A stretch of DNA of 64,000 bases from Saccharopolyspora dendranthemae (GTDB lineage: Bacteria > Actinomycetota > Actinomycetes > Mycobacteriales > Pseudonocardiaceae): positions 62,001 to 126,000 of the forward strand of contig NZ_VIWX01000004.1 in assembly GCF_007829955.1 (NCBI RefSeq), in the 5' to 3' direction. The notes below the pieces were generated by a model. That model had not been told where the DNA came from and did not search any database. It saw only the letters and a list, made by a program, of their open reading frames with translations. Of this stretch, positions 44,578 to 51,749 are shown piece after piece (the first letter of the stretch is position 1; each line of letters opens with the position of its first letter). The position numbers and the translations under genes are program-made.

Positions 44578-44688
44578 ATGGTTTACGTCACCGGCCCCGA
44601 CCGATGGGAGGTGACCTGCGAACAGTGGCAGAGAGAGAGCGGGCGCGACGGGATTCGAACGTCGCGCCCGTCTCGTGCGAACGCCTAG
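44578..44688 (+). CDS. Possible 36-codon ORF upstream of the DUF402 gene
   Basis: Frame starting MVYVTGPDRWEVTCEQW, with GAGGGCGG about five bases before the ATG and a TAG stop inside the next gene's -10. It spans a hairpin, CGGGCGCGACG (44640-44650)/CGTCGCGCCCG (44660-44670). The first half looks protein-like, the second half reads through the hairpin. It may be a leader peptide or chance; no family recognised. Confidence 0.2.
   Translation: MVYVTGPDRWEVTCEQWQRESGRDGIRTSRPSRANA
44640..44670. terminator. Hairpin between uvrB and the DUF402 gene
   Basis: Perfect 11-bp stem CGGGCGCGACG/CGTCGCGCCCG with a 9-base loop, just upstream of the DUF402 promoter. It could end a short upstream transcript. 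Confidence 0.45.
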
Positions 44689-44691
44689 AGT
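44686..44691 (+). promoter_or_regulatory. -10 hexamer of the DUF402 gene
   Basis: TAGAGT ends six bases before the GTG at 44698; leaderless arrangement. Confidence 0.45.
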
Positions 44692-44697
44692 GTGCGT

Positions 44698-45294
44698 GTG
44701 ACCACTCAGCGGGAGATCGCCGAGCGTCTGGGACTGCCCGTGCATCCGCCGAAGACCGAGGTGTTCGACCTCGCGGCGGGCACCAACACCGACCCCAAGG
44801 GCCACGTGCGCACCGTGAGCCGCTTCCGCCGCGAGCCCTTCGGGCTGTACCTGGCCAGGCCGCTGCCGGGCCACCCGAGGCTCGCCGCCCTGGAATCGTG
44901 GCTGCTGCCCGCGCTCGGACTGCGGGTGACGCGCTGGTACTGGCGGCCCGGCCACGAACGCGACATCGATCTCTACCTCGATCTCGTGGACGTCGAATCG
45001 GGTGACGGCGAGTGGCGGACCGTCGACCACTACCTGGATCTGGAAGTGCGCCAGGGCCGGGGACTGGAACTGCTCGACGTGGATGAATTCGTGCTCGCGG
45101 TTCAGTCCGGACTGCTCGACCCGACGACCGCCGAGCGTGCGATGCGGCGGTCGTGCGCGGCCATCGAGGGCATCACCCGCTGCGGCTACGACCTGCCGAA
45201 GTGGTTGCGCGACAACGACATCGAGCTGTCGTGGGGCGGACAACCCACCCAAGATCCCGTACCCGAGCCGCGTTCGCTACCGCCATCGGAGTGA
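44698..45294 (+). CDS. DUF402-domain protein
   Basis: 198 residues. The core from about 80 to 155 (DIDLYLDLVDVESGDGEWRT, DHYLDLEVRQGRGLELLDVD, EFVLAVQSGLLDPTTAERA) matches the DUF402 family, whose characterised members hydrolyse nucleoside di- or triphosphates or associate with RNA enzymes. The acidic residues in LDLEV and LDVDEF would bind metal. GTG at 44698 is preferred because of TAGAGT upstream; GTG at 44692 is two codons longer. Its neighbour at 45400 appears to be a diverged relative. Confidence 0.7.
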   Translation: MTTQREIAERLGLPVHPPKTEVFDLAAGTNTDPKGHVRTVSRFRREPFGLYLARPLPGHPRLAALESWLLPALGLRVTRWYWRPGHERDIDLYLDLVDVESGDGEWRTVDHYLDLEVRQGRGLELLDVDEFVLAVQSGLLDPTTAERAMRRSCAAIEGITRCGYDLPKWLRDNDIELSWGGQPTQDPVPEPRSLPPSE

Positions 45295-45385
45295 TCATGA
45301 GCGGGGCTTGCCGGCGCCGGTCGACCATTGCAGAAAAGTTATGTTAAAACCCGGTACTGATGATCACGTTGCCGGTTTTCGCGGC

Positions 45386-45391
45386 TACTCT
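45386..45391 (+). promoter_or_regulatory. -10 hexamer of the 45400 gene
   Basis: TACTCT ends eight bases before the GTG start; no ribosome site, so leaderless translation is likely. Confidence 0.4.
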
Positions 45392-45399
45392 CTGATTCT

Positions 45400-45906
45400 G
45401 TGAGCGCTGCGATTTCCCCCAAACTGATGGAAGTCATCGACCTCTTCAGCTCGCAGCGCAGATATCCGTCCGGCCACGTGCACCGGCTGGAGGCCTGCCA
45501 CGTCGAGCGGTGGGGGCTGGCCGTGGAGTGCCCGACTCCACAGGCCCCGGAGCACGACGTGGAGATCACCTGGTTGCTGGCCGACCTGGGCCTGCGACTG
45601 ACGAAGTTCCGGCCGCGCAACCGGCACTCCCGTCCGAGCCCGAGCACGCTCACTGCGGTCACCATCAGCCACGACACCCGGTCCTGGGCCACCACCAACC
45701 TGCTCCTCGGGCTGGAGATCCCGGACGAGGGCCGCCCGCGCATCACCAGGGCGGCCGAGTTCGCCTCCGCGGTGGCCACCGGAACCATCCGGCAGAGCGA
45801 GGCCGACTACGCGTTCCAGACGGTCCACCGCACCCTCGACGAGGTCAGCCTTCACCGGTCGATCAACCAGTGGCTCGCCTACCGAGGCATCTTCGACCCC
45901 TGGTGA
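45400..45906 (+). CDS. DUF402-like protein, diverged
   Basis: 168 residues. The C-terminal part (LLLGLEIPDEGRPRITRAAE, FASAVATGTIRQSEADYAFQ, TVHRTLDEV) follows the helix pattern of the DUF402 protein encoded just upstream, and the N-terminal half is beta-rich. I infer a shared fold, but the acidic metal residues are not preserved, so catalysis is doubtful. It has its own leaderless promoter and ends 22 bases before the convergent coaE stop. Confidence 0.6.
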   Translation: MSAAISPKLMEVIDLFSSQRRYPSGHVHRLEACHVERWGLAVECPTPQAPEHDVEITWLLADLGLRLTKFRPRNRHSRPSPSTLTAVTISHDTRSWATTNLLLGLEIPDEGRPRITRAAEFASAVATGTIRQSEADYAFQTVHRTLDEVSLHRSINQWLAYRGIFDPW

Positions 45907-45927
45907 ACCGCCCCGCTCCCGCCGGGG

Positions 45928-47115
45928 TCAGGGGGTCCAGTGCGTGGCGTCCGCCCAGGTCATGGCCCTGGGGAGGTTGGCGATGAACCACGGCTCCTTC
46001 GCCTCGGCGTAGCCCTGGTGGTCCGGGTCGTCGGCGTGGGCTTCGGCGACCTGACGTTTGGTGGCGAGGTAATCCTCGCGGGCCTGGGGGTCGGCTCGCA
46101 GCCACGCCGGGAAGAGCAAGGCCACCCGCCAGGCCGCCGTACCTTCGACTCGGATGTGCAGGTTCACGTATCGACCGGGGTCCGCTGCGGCGTGGATCCG
46201 CTTGGACCACTGCTCGGGTTCCGGGGCGAAATCGTGCGCCGGGTCGCTGTCGAGGCCCTGCAGCAGCGGGAAGCCCGCCTCGTCCAGCGGTTCCGCCAGC
46301 GCGTCGGCGTCGGCGAGAGTCCGGACGGTGAGTTGGAGGTCGATCACGTCCTTGGCGGGGATCGGCACCGAGGTCGAGCCGACGTGGTCGACGCGCACCG
46401 CGCGCTGCCCCGCCGCCCGCTCCACGCGGGCGATCAGCCGCCGGGCCTGAGCCGCCCACTCCGGATCCGGGTCGACGAGGGTCGGTGGCTTCTGCGCGTT
46501 GCGCTGGTGCAGCCTCAGGTTCCGCTCGAACGGCACCAGGCGTTCCTTCCACAGCTCGTCGACTCGCGCGAGGAGGTCCTCGACCTCGCCACCGTTGTCC
46601 AGCCACACGTCGGCGACCTCGCGGCGCTGCTCCTCGGTGGCCTGCGCGGCGATGCGCGCGCGTGCGTCCTGCTCGGCGAGCCCGCGGCCGACCAGCCGCT
46701 GCACCCGGACGTCCTCGGCGGCGTCGACGATGAGCACCAGGTGGTAGTTGGGGGCGTATCCCGCCTCCACCAGCAACGGGATGTCGTGCACCAGCACGGA
46801 ATCAGCGGGAGCCTCGGCCATCCGGCGCGCGGTGAGCTCGGCGACCCTGGGGTGCACGATCGCGTTCAGGTCGAGCCGGGACTGCTCGTCGGCGAACGCC
46901 TTGGCCGCCAGCGCGGGCCTGTCCAGGGCGCCCGAGGAGTCCAGGACGTCCTCGCCGAACCGCTCGATCAGTTCGGCCAGCCCCGCGCTGCCGGGCTCGA
47001 CCGCTTCCCTCGAGAGCTGGTCGGCGTCGATCACCACCGCGCCCAGCTCGGCCAGCCGCCGAGCCACCGTCGACTTGCCCGATCCGATGCCTCCGGTCAA
47101 ACCCACGCGCAACAT
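45928..47115 (-). CDS. coaE: Dephospho-CoA kinase fused to a GrpB/UPF0157 domain
   Basis: 395 residues in two domains. Residues 1-200 are dephospho-CoA kinase (P-loop GLTGGIGSGKSTVARRL, DADQLSRE, VHDIPLLVEAGY), which makes CoA in the last step of its synthesis. Residues 215-395 are a GrpB/UPF0157 nucleotidyltransferase-like domain (VDHVGSTSVPIPAKDVIDLQ, YVNLHIRV). The same fusion occurs in mycobacteria (Rv1631), where the second domain is thought to aid folding. ATG start with AGGATG upstream. It lies downstream of rpsA on the same strand. Confidence 0.9.
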   Translation of the reverse strand: MLRVGLTGGIGSGKSTVARRLAELGAVVIDADQLSREAVEPGSAGLAELIERFGEDVLDSSGALDRPALAAKAFADEQSRLDLNAIVHPRVAELTARRMAEAPADSVLVHDIPLLVEAGYAPNYHLVLIVDAAEDVRVQRLVGRGLAEQDARARIAAQATEEQRREVADVWLDNGGEVEDLLARVDELWKERLVPFERNLRLHQRNAQKPPTLVDPDPEWAAQARRLIARVERAAGQRAVRVDHVGSTSVPIPAKDVIDLQLTVRTLADADALAEPLDEAGFPLLQGLDSDPAHDFAPEPEQWSKRIHAAADPGRYVNLHIRVEGTAAWRVALLFPAWLRADPQAREDYLATKRQVAEAHADDPDHQGYAEAKEPWFIANLPRAMTWADATHWTP

Positions 47116-47151
47116 GCGCTACATCCTGCCAGGTGATCATCGCTCTGTGAG

Positions 47152-47224
47152 GGGGCAGTTCCGGTCCGAATTGACCGGGGCGAAGAGGACATCGATCATG
47201 GGCGGTTCGGACCAGAACCGCCCC
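47152..47224. repeat. Palindromic element, copy B
   Basis: Arms at 47152-47176 and 47200-47224 pair over 25 positions with 20 Watson-Crick pairs, 2 wobbles and 3 mismatches in rightward RNA. In leftward RNA two of those mismatches become wobbles. The centre GGACATCGATCATGG and the arm pattern CAGTTYYRGTCCRAAYTGA match copy A at 19125-19194. It lies between the rpsA terminator and coaE. Confidence 0.65.
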
Positions 47225-47231
47225 TGGACGC

Positions 47232-47270
47232 GAATCGGCCCCGCATCCACGGGGGATGCGGGGCCGATTC
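47232..47270 (-). terminator. rpsA terminator
   Basis: GAATCGGCCCCGCATCC (47232-47248) pairs perfectly with GGATGCGGGGCCGATTC (47254-47270), a 17-bp stem with a 5-base loop, 26 bases after the rpsA stop. Confidence 0.85.
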
Positions 47271-47296
47271 AGGCCTCAGCCTTCAGGCTTCAGTGC

Positions 47297-48814
47297 TCAC
47301 GCACCACCGGAGAGCTTCTCGCGGAGGGCGGCCAGCTGGGCGTCGCTCGCGAGCGAGCCGCTGTCCTGCTGCTCCTCGTTCGACGAGGAAGCCGAGGAGT
47401 AGTTGCCGCCACCGGTCGGAGCCGGCTGCTCCTCGCCGCCACCGGCGGCCGCGGCAGCCGCGGCCTCGGCGTCGGCCTGGCGAGCCTTGGTGATCTGCGC
47501 GATGTGCTTCTCGAAGCGGGTGTGCGCCTCGGCGTACTGGCGCTCCCACTCCTCGCGCTGCGTGTCGAAGCCTTCCTGCCACTCCGCGGTCTCCGGGTCG
47601 AAGCCCTCGGGGTAGATGTAGTTGCCTTCGTTGTCGTACTCGGCAGCCATGCCGTACTGGGTCGGGTCGAACTCCGAGTCGGGGCTGAAGCCCTCGTTGG
47701 CCTGCTTCAGCGACAGGGAGATCCGGCGACGCTCGAGGTCGATGTCGATGACCTTGATCATCACCTCGTCGCCGACCTGGACGACCTGCTCCGGGATCTC
47801 CACGTGGCGCTCGGCCAGCTCGGAGATGTGGACCAGGCCCTCGATGCCCTCGTCGACGCGGACGAACGCACCGAACGGCACCAGCTTGGTGACCTTGCCC
47901 GGCACGATCTGGCCGATCGCGTGGGTGCGGGCGAACTGACGCCACGGGTCTTCCTGGGTCGCCTTGAGCGACAGGGAGACGCGCTCGCGGTCCATGTCGA
48001 CGTCGAGGACCTCGACCGTGACCTCCTGGCCGACCTCGACGACCTCGGACGGGTGGTCGATGTGCTTCCAGGACAGCTCGGAGACGTGCACCAGACCGTC
48101 GACTCCACCGAGGTCGACGAACGCACCGAAGTTGACGATGGAGGACACGACGCCCTTGCGGACCTGGCCCTTCTGCAGCTGGTTGAGGAACTCGCTGCGG
48201 ACCTCGGACTGGGTCTGCTCCAGCCAGGCGCGGCGGGACAGGACCACGTTGTTGCGGTTCTTGTCCAGCTCGATGATCTTGGCTTCGAGCTCGCGGCCGA
48301 CGTAGGGCTGCAGGTCGCGGACGCGGCGCATCTCGACGAGGGAGGCCGGCAGGAAGCCGCGCAGGCCGATGTCGAGGATGAGGCCGCCCTTGACGACCTC
48401 GATGACCGTGCCCTTGACGGGCTCGTCCTTCTCCTTGAGCTCCTCGATGGTGCCCCAGGCACGCTCGTACTGGGCGCGCTTCTTGGAGAGGATCAGTCGG
48501 CCTTCCTTGTCCTCCTTCTGGAGAACAAGGGCCTCGACGAAGTCACCAACGGTGACGACCTCGGCGGGGTCGACGTCGTGCTTGATCGACAGTTCCCGGG
48601 ACGGGATGACGCCCTCGGTCTTGTAGCCGATGTCAAGCAGCACCTCGTCACGGTCGACCTTGACGATGGTGCCCTCAACAATGTCCCCATCGTTGAAGTA
48701 CTTGATGGTCTGGTCGACGGCGGCGAGGAAGTCCTCCTCCGTCCCGACGTCGTTCACTGCGACCTGCGGCTTGGTGGCGGCTGCAGTCGGGACGGTGGTG
48801 GTGTCGGTGGACAT
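47297..48814 (-). CDS. rpsA: 30S ribosomal protein S1
   Basis: 505 residues with four S1 RNA-binding domains (about 45-115, 130-200, 215-285, 300-370), each ending in the usual EVLLDIGYK, GLILDIGLRGFLP, SSIVNFGAFVDLGG or KLVPFGAFVRVDEG strand pair. The C-terminal tail is Ala/Gly/Gln-rich and disordered. It has four rather than six S1 repeats, as in other actinobacteria, and helps mRNA bind the ribosome. The ATG at 48814 lies 25 codons inside a longer frame that has no ribosome site. The position between polA and coaE is the actinobacterial standard. Confidence 0.95.
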   Translation of the reverse strand: MSTDTTTVPTAAATKPQVAVNDVGTEEDFLAAVDQTIKYFNDGDIVEGTIVKVDRDEVLLDIGYKTEGVIPSRELSIKHDVDPAEVVTVGDFVEALVLQKEDKEGRLILSKKRAQYERAWGTIEELKEKDEPVKGTVIEVVKGGLILDIGLRGFLPASLVEMRRVRDLQPYVGRELEAKIIELDKNRNNVVLSRRAWLEQTQSEVRSEFLNQLQKGQVRKGVVSSIVNFGAFVDLGGVDGLVHVSELSWKHIDHPSEVVEVGQEVTVEVLDVDMDRERVSLSLKATQEDPWRQFARTHAIGQIVPGKVTKLVPFGAFVRVDEGIEGLVHISELAERHVEIPEQVVQVGDEVMIKVIDIDLERRRISLSLKQANEGFSPDSEFDPTQYGMAAEYDNEGNYIYPEGFDPETAEWQEGFDTQREEWERQYAEAHTRFEKHIAQITKARQADAEAAAAAAAGGGEEQPAPTGGGNYSSASSSNEEQQDSGSLASDAQLAALREKLSGGA

Positions 48815-49118
48815 CAGGTGGGTTGCTCCGGTACGGATAGGCTGGTCGTTGGTTCTACGTTTGTTCCGCGTCGTGGCCGGTTCCGTCAAGCCCGACTAGT
48901 AGCCGGACCTGCGGATTCCGCTTTGCCGACCGGCCTTCGCCACCCGGCGCGAACCGGGACGCGGAAGCCGATGAGAAAAAGACCCACGGCGCGGGCGGTA
49001 TCGTACGCGCTTTCTCGATCGCCAGGCAAACTGCGGTACCCCTGGACGGCAGACGGGCTTCGGACGCACGACACAATCTCTTCACGTCCGAACCACGACG
49101 ACCATCCCGGGGGAATCC
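48815..49118. other. Divergent promoter region of rpsA and the methyltransferase gene
   Basis: 304 bases without a gene. On the leftward strand TTGACG (48888-48893 region) is a candidate -35 for rpsA, but I see no -10 at ideal spacing. GGGGGAA before 49119 is the ribosome site of the rightward gene. Nothing else is evident. Confidence 0.35.
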
Positions 49119-49976
49119 ATGACACGTCTCGACGAGCCGGAAAACGCCAGCTCCCACAATAGCTCGGCGGAGCAGCGGCTGGGGACGGTCGGTGTGCGCA
49201 AGCGCGGCGTGGATGCCACCGAGTCACGTTCGGCGAACCGGCTGTGGTGGGACGCCGACGCCGACGACTACCAGGCCGAGCACGGCGGCTTCCTGGGCGA
49301 CGACGACTTCGTGTGGTGCCCGGAGGGCCTGCGCGAGGAGCACGCTCGACTGCTCGGCGACGTGCGCGGCAAGAAGGTCCTGGAGGTCGGCTGCGGCGCG
49401 GCGTCGTGCGCGCGCTGGCTGGTCGGGCACGGCGCCGAGGCGGTCGGTCTGGACATCTCCGCCGGGATGCTGCGCCACGCGAGGGACGCCTCCCGGCGCA
49501 GCGGCACGCCGGTTCCGCTGGTCCAGGCCAGCGCTGATGTGCTGCCCTTCGCCACCGACAGCTTCGACCTGGCCTGCTCCGCCTTCGGCGGCATCCCGTT
49601 CGTGGCCGACGTGGGCGCGGCGTTCCGCGAGGTGGCCCGGGTCGTGCGACCGGGAGGCAGGTGGGTGTTCGCCGTCACGCACCCGATGCGGTGGGTCTTC
49701 CCGGACGATCCGGGACCGACCGGCCTGACCGCCACGAACTCCTACTTCGACCGGACCCCCTACCTGGAGATCGACGGCGACGACCGCGCGACCTACGTCG
49801 AGCACCACCGCACGCTGGGCGACTTCGTGCGGGAGCTGTCGGAGGCCGGGATGCGGTTGACCGATCTGATCGAACCGGAGTGGCCGAGCGGGCACACTCA
49901 GATCTGGGGTCAGTGGAGCCCGCTCCGCGGGAGGCTGTTCCCCGGCACCGCGATCTTCGTCTGCACGCTCGAGTGA
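49119..49976 (+). CDS. Class I SAM-dependent methyltransferase
   Basis: 285 residues with a Rossmann methyltransferase core: motif I VLEVGCGAASCARWLVGHG, the acidic Asp of VGLDISAGML, motif post-I ASADVLPFATDSFDLACSAF and REVARVVRPGGRWVF. It is of the small-molecule or UbiE-like type; the substrate cannot be read. It is the first gene of a non-core insert between rpsA and polA and is divergent from rpsA. ATG start with a purine-rich GGGGGAA site. Confidence 0.8.
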   Translation: MTRLDEPENASSHNSSAEQRLGTVGVRKRGVDATESRSANRLWWDADADDYQAEHGGFLGDDDFVWCPEGLREEHARLLGDVRGKKVLEVGCGAASCARWLVGHGAEAVGLDISAGMLRHARDASRRSGTPVPLVQASADVLPFATDSFDLACSAFGGIPFVADVGAAFREVARVVRPGGRWVFAVTHPMRWVFPDDPGPTGLTATNSYFDRTPYLEIDGDDRATYVEHHRTLGDFVRELSEAGMRLTDLIEPEWPSGHTQIWGQWSPLRGRLFPGTAIFVCTLE

Positions 49977-50117
49977 ACTGGTCCCCGGCTCGGCCCCTCC
50001 AGCCGCGCGGGTGGCGCGGCCGGGTGATCACGTGGCGGAAGAGGAGCGGCTTCGTCGTTCGATCAAGGTCCACGCCCGCGCTGCCGATGCGCGGGCCGCA
50101 GAGGTGAGGAGCCCGGG

Positions 50118-51050
50118 GTGGCGACCGCGCAGGATTTGATGAAGGCCCAATTCGCGCGGTTCGCCGCTCTCGATCCGCAGCTGCCGCAGGACCAGTTCGT
50201 GCCTTCCGACGCCGAGCCGGTGGCGGCGCGCACCGCCGACGGGCACGCGGTGGCCGGGTTGGTGACCCGCACGACGAACGCGGACGGTTCGGCGCGCGGT
50301 CTGTGGCAGGCGGGCGAGGCCTTCGAGCTGTTCCCGATCGTCGGCGAGCACCCGCGCGGCGGGATGGATTCGCTGCTGGACGCGTGGCGCGCGTGGCTGG
50401 GCGAGCAGGACGACCCGGGGCCGAACTCGTCGGCGATGGTGGTCTGGCCGAGCCGGGACGTGCAGGCCACGAGGGCGTTGCTGGATCACGGCTTCCTCCC
50501 GCTGTCGGTGCTCGCGGTTCGATCTCCCACCCCGGTAGCAGATACGGAACTATCTGGTACCGTAATAGTGCGTCGCGCCGGACCGGCCGACCTGGACGCC
50601 GTCGTCGAGCTCACGCTCGCCGAGCTCGAGTACGCCGCCCTCGTCGGAACCGCCACGTACCGCTCCGATGCCGCGCAGCTGAAGCGGACCGCCGCTCGAG
50701 TGCGTCTGCACTCCGACGATCCGGTCTGGCTCGCGGAGCAGGACGGCACGCCCGTCGCGGTCGCGGAATGCGGCTGGGTCGACACCGGCAAGCCCCCGCG
50801 GGCTTACCGGCTGCGCCCCGGCTCGTGGGCGTACGTCAACTGCGTGTCCGTGCACGAGAAGGCGCGCGGCACCGGCGTCGGCCAACAGCTGATGGCGGTG
50901 GCGCACAACGAGTTCGTGCGTCGGGGAGCCGAAGGCAGCTTCCTGTACTACAACCCGCCCAACCCGCTCTCCTCGGTGTTCTGGCCCCGGCAGGGATACC
51001 GGCCACTGTGGACGATGTGGGAGATGCGCCCGGCAACCGCACTGCGCTGA
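50118..51050 (+). CDS. GNAT-family N-acetyltransferase, two-domain
   Basis: 310 residues. The C-terminal half (about 150-300) is a GNAT domain: IVRRAGPADLDAVVELTLAE, VAECGWVDTG, the acetyl-CoA loop SVHEKARGTGVGQQLMAVAH and SVFWPRQGYRPLW. The N-terminal half looks like a diverged, probably inactive, second GNAT fold. GAGGAG precedes the GTG start. Possibly translated from the same transcript as the ABC and YhgE genes downstream. Substrate unknown. Confidence 0.75.
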   Translation: MATAQDLMKAQFARFAALDPQLPQDQFVPSDAEPVAARTADGHAVAGLVTRTTNADGSARGLWQAGEAFELFPIVGEHPRGGMDSLLDAWRAWLGEQDDPGPNSSAMVVWPSRDVQATRALLDHGFLPLSVLAVRSPTPVADTELSGTVIVRRAGPADLDAVVELTLAELEYAALVGTATYRSDAAQLKRTAARVRLHSDDPVWLAEQDGTPVAVAECGWVDTGKPPRAYRLRPGSWAYVNCVSVHEKARGTGVGQQLMAVAHNEFVRRGAEGSFLYYNPPNPLSSVFWPRQGYRPLWTMWEMRPATALR

Positions 51051-51097
51051 CCCCGTCCCGGGGCCGCGCGGCAGGCTCCGAGAATCGAGGAGAAGGC

Positions 51098-51733
51098 GTG
51101 GAGATCGTCGCCACCGGCGTCGAAGTCGTCGGCGCGCACGGGCCGCTGCTGGCCCCGACGTCGCTGCGCGTCACCGACGGGCAAACCCTCCTGGTCACCG
51201 GCGAAGCCGGAACGGGCAAGACCGCGCTCGCGCTCGCCCTGTCCGGGCGGCTTAAGCCCAGCAGCGGAAGCGTCCGCCTCGACGGCTCGGCGAGCGCCGA
51301 CGCGCTGCGGCGCGCCGTCGCCGTCGTCGACGCGCCGCAGATCACCGAACCTGACGACGCGCTGCAGGTCACCAACGTCGTCGCCGAAGGGCTTTCGCTC
51401 GCCCGGCGCCGATCGACCCGCCGCAGGGTCCGCAACTGGCTGGCCGAACGCGAACTGCCCGGTGACGTGCGCTTCGAGAACCTCACCGCGCACCAGCGCA
51501 CCCGACTGCTGATCGACCTCGCCTGCGAGTCCCGCACCGCCCGCGCGCTGGTGCTGGACTGCCCCGACCGGCACGGTCACGACCCGCAGCACTGGTACGC
51601 CGCAGCCACCGCCCGCGCCGAGGCGGGCATGGCCGTGGTCGTCCTGTGCTCCACGCACTCCGCCGACAAGCTCGGCGCACCCGCCGTCCGCATCGGCGCG
51701 GACGAAACCCAGAAGTCCACTTCGGCCGGTTGA
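51098..51733 (+). CDS. Degenerate ABC-type ATP-binding protein
   Basis: 211 residues. The Walker A motif GEAGTGKTALALALSG is intact, but the signature motif reads ENLTAHQRTRLLIDLA in place of LSGGQ, and Walker B is ALVLDCPD, where the catalytic Glu is replaced by Cys-Pro-Asp. It may bind ATP and hydrolyse it slowly or not at all. It overlaps no neighbour but lies 16 bases before the YhgE/Pip membrane protein, with which it presumably works. GTG start follows CGAGGAGAAG. Confidence 0.7.
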   Translation: MEIVATGVEVVGAHGPLLAPTSLRVTDGQTLLVTGEAGTGKTALALALSGRLKPSSGSVRLDGSASADALRRAVAVVDAPQITEPDDALQVTNVVAEGLSLARRRSTRRRVRNWLAERELPGDVRFENLTAHQRTRLLIDLACESRTARALVLDCPDRHGHDPQHWYAAATARAEAGMAVVVLCSTHSADKLGAPAVRIGADETQKSTSAG

Positions 51734-51749
51734 TACCTGAAGGTCCGTG

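Noticed and set aside
44640..44670. A tRNA-like TTCGAATCC sequence on the leftward strand
   Set aside because: The flanks form one continuous 11-bp hairpin; they cannot make a T-stem, and no cloverleaf or anticodon arm is present.
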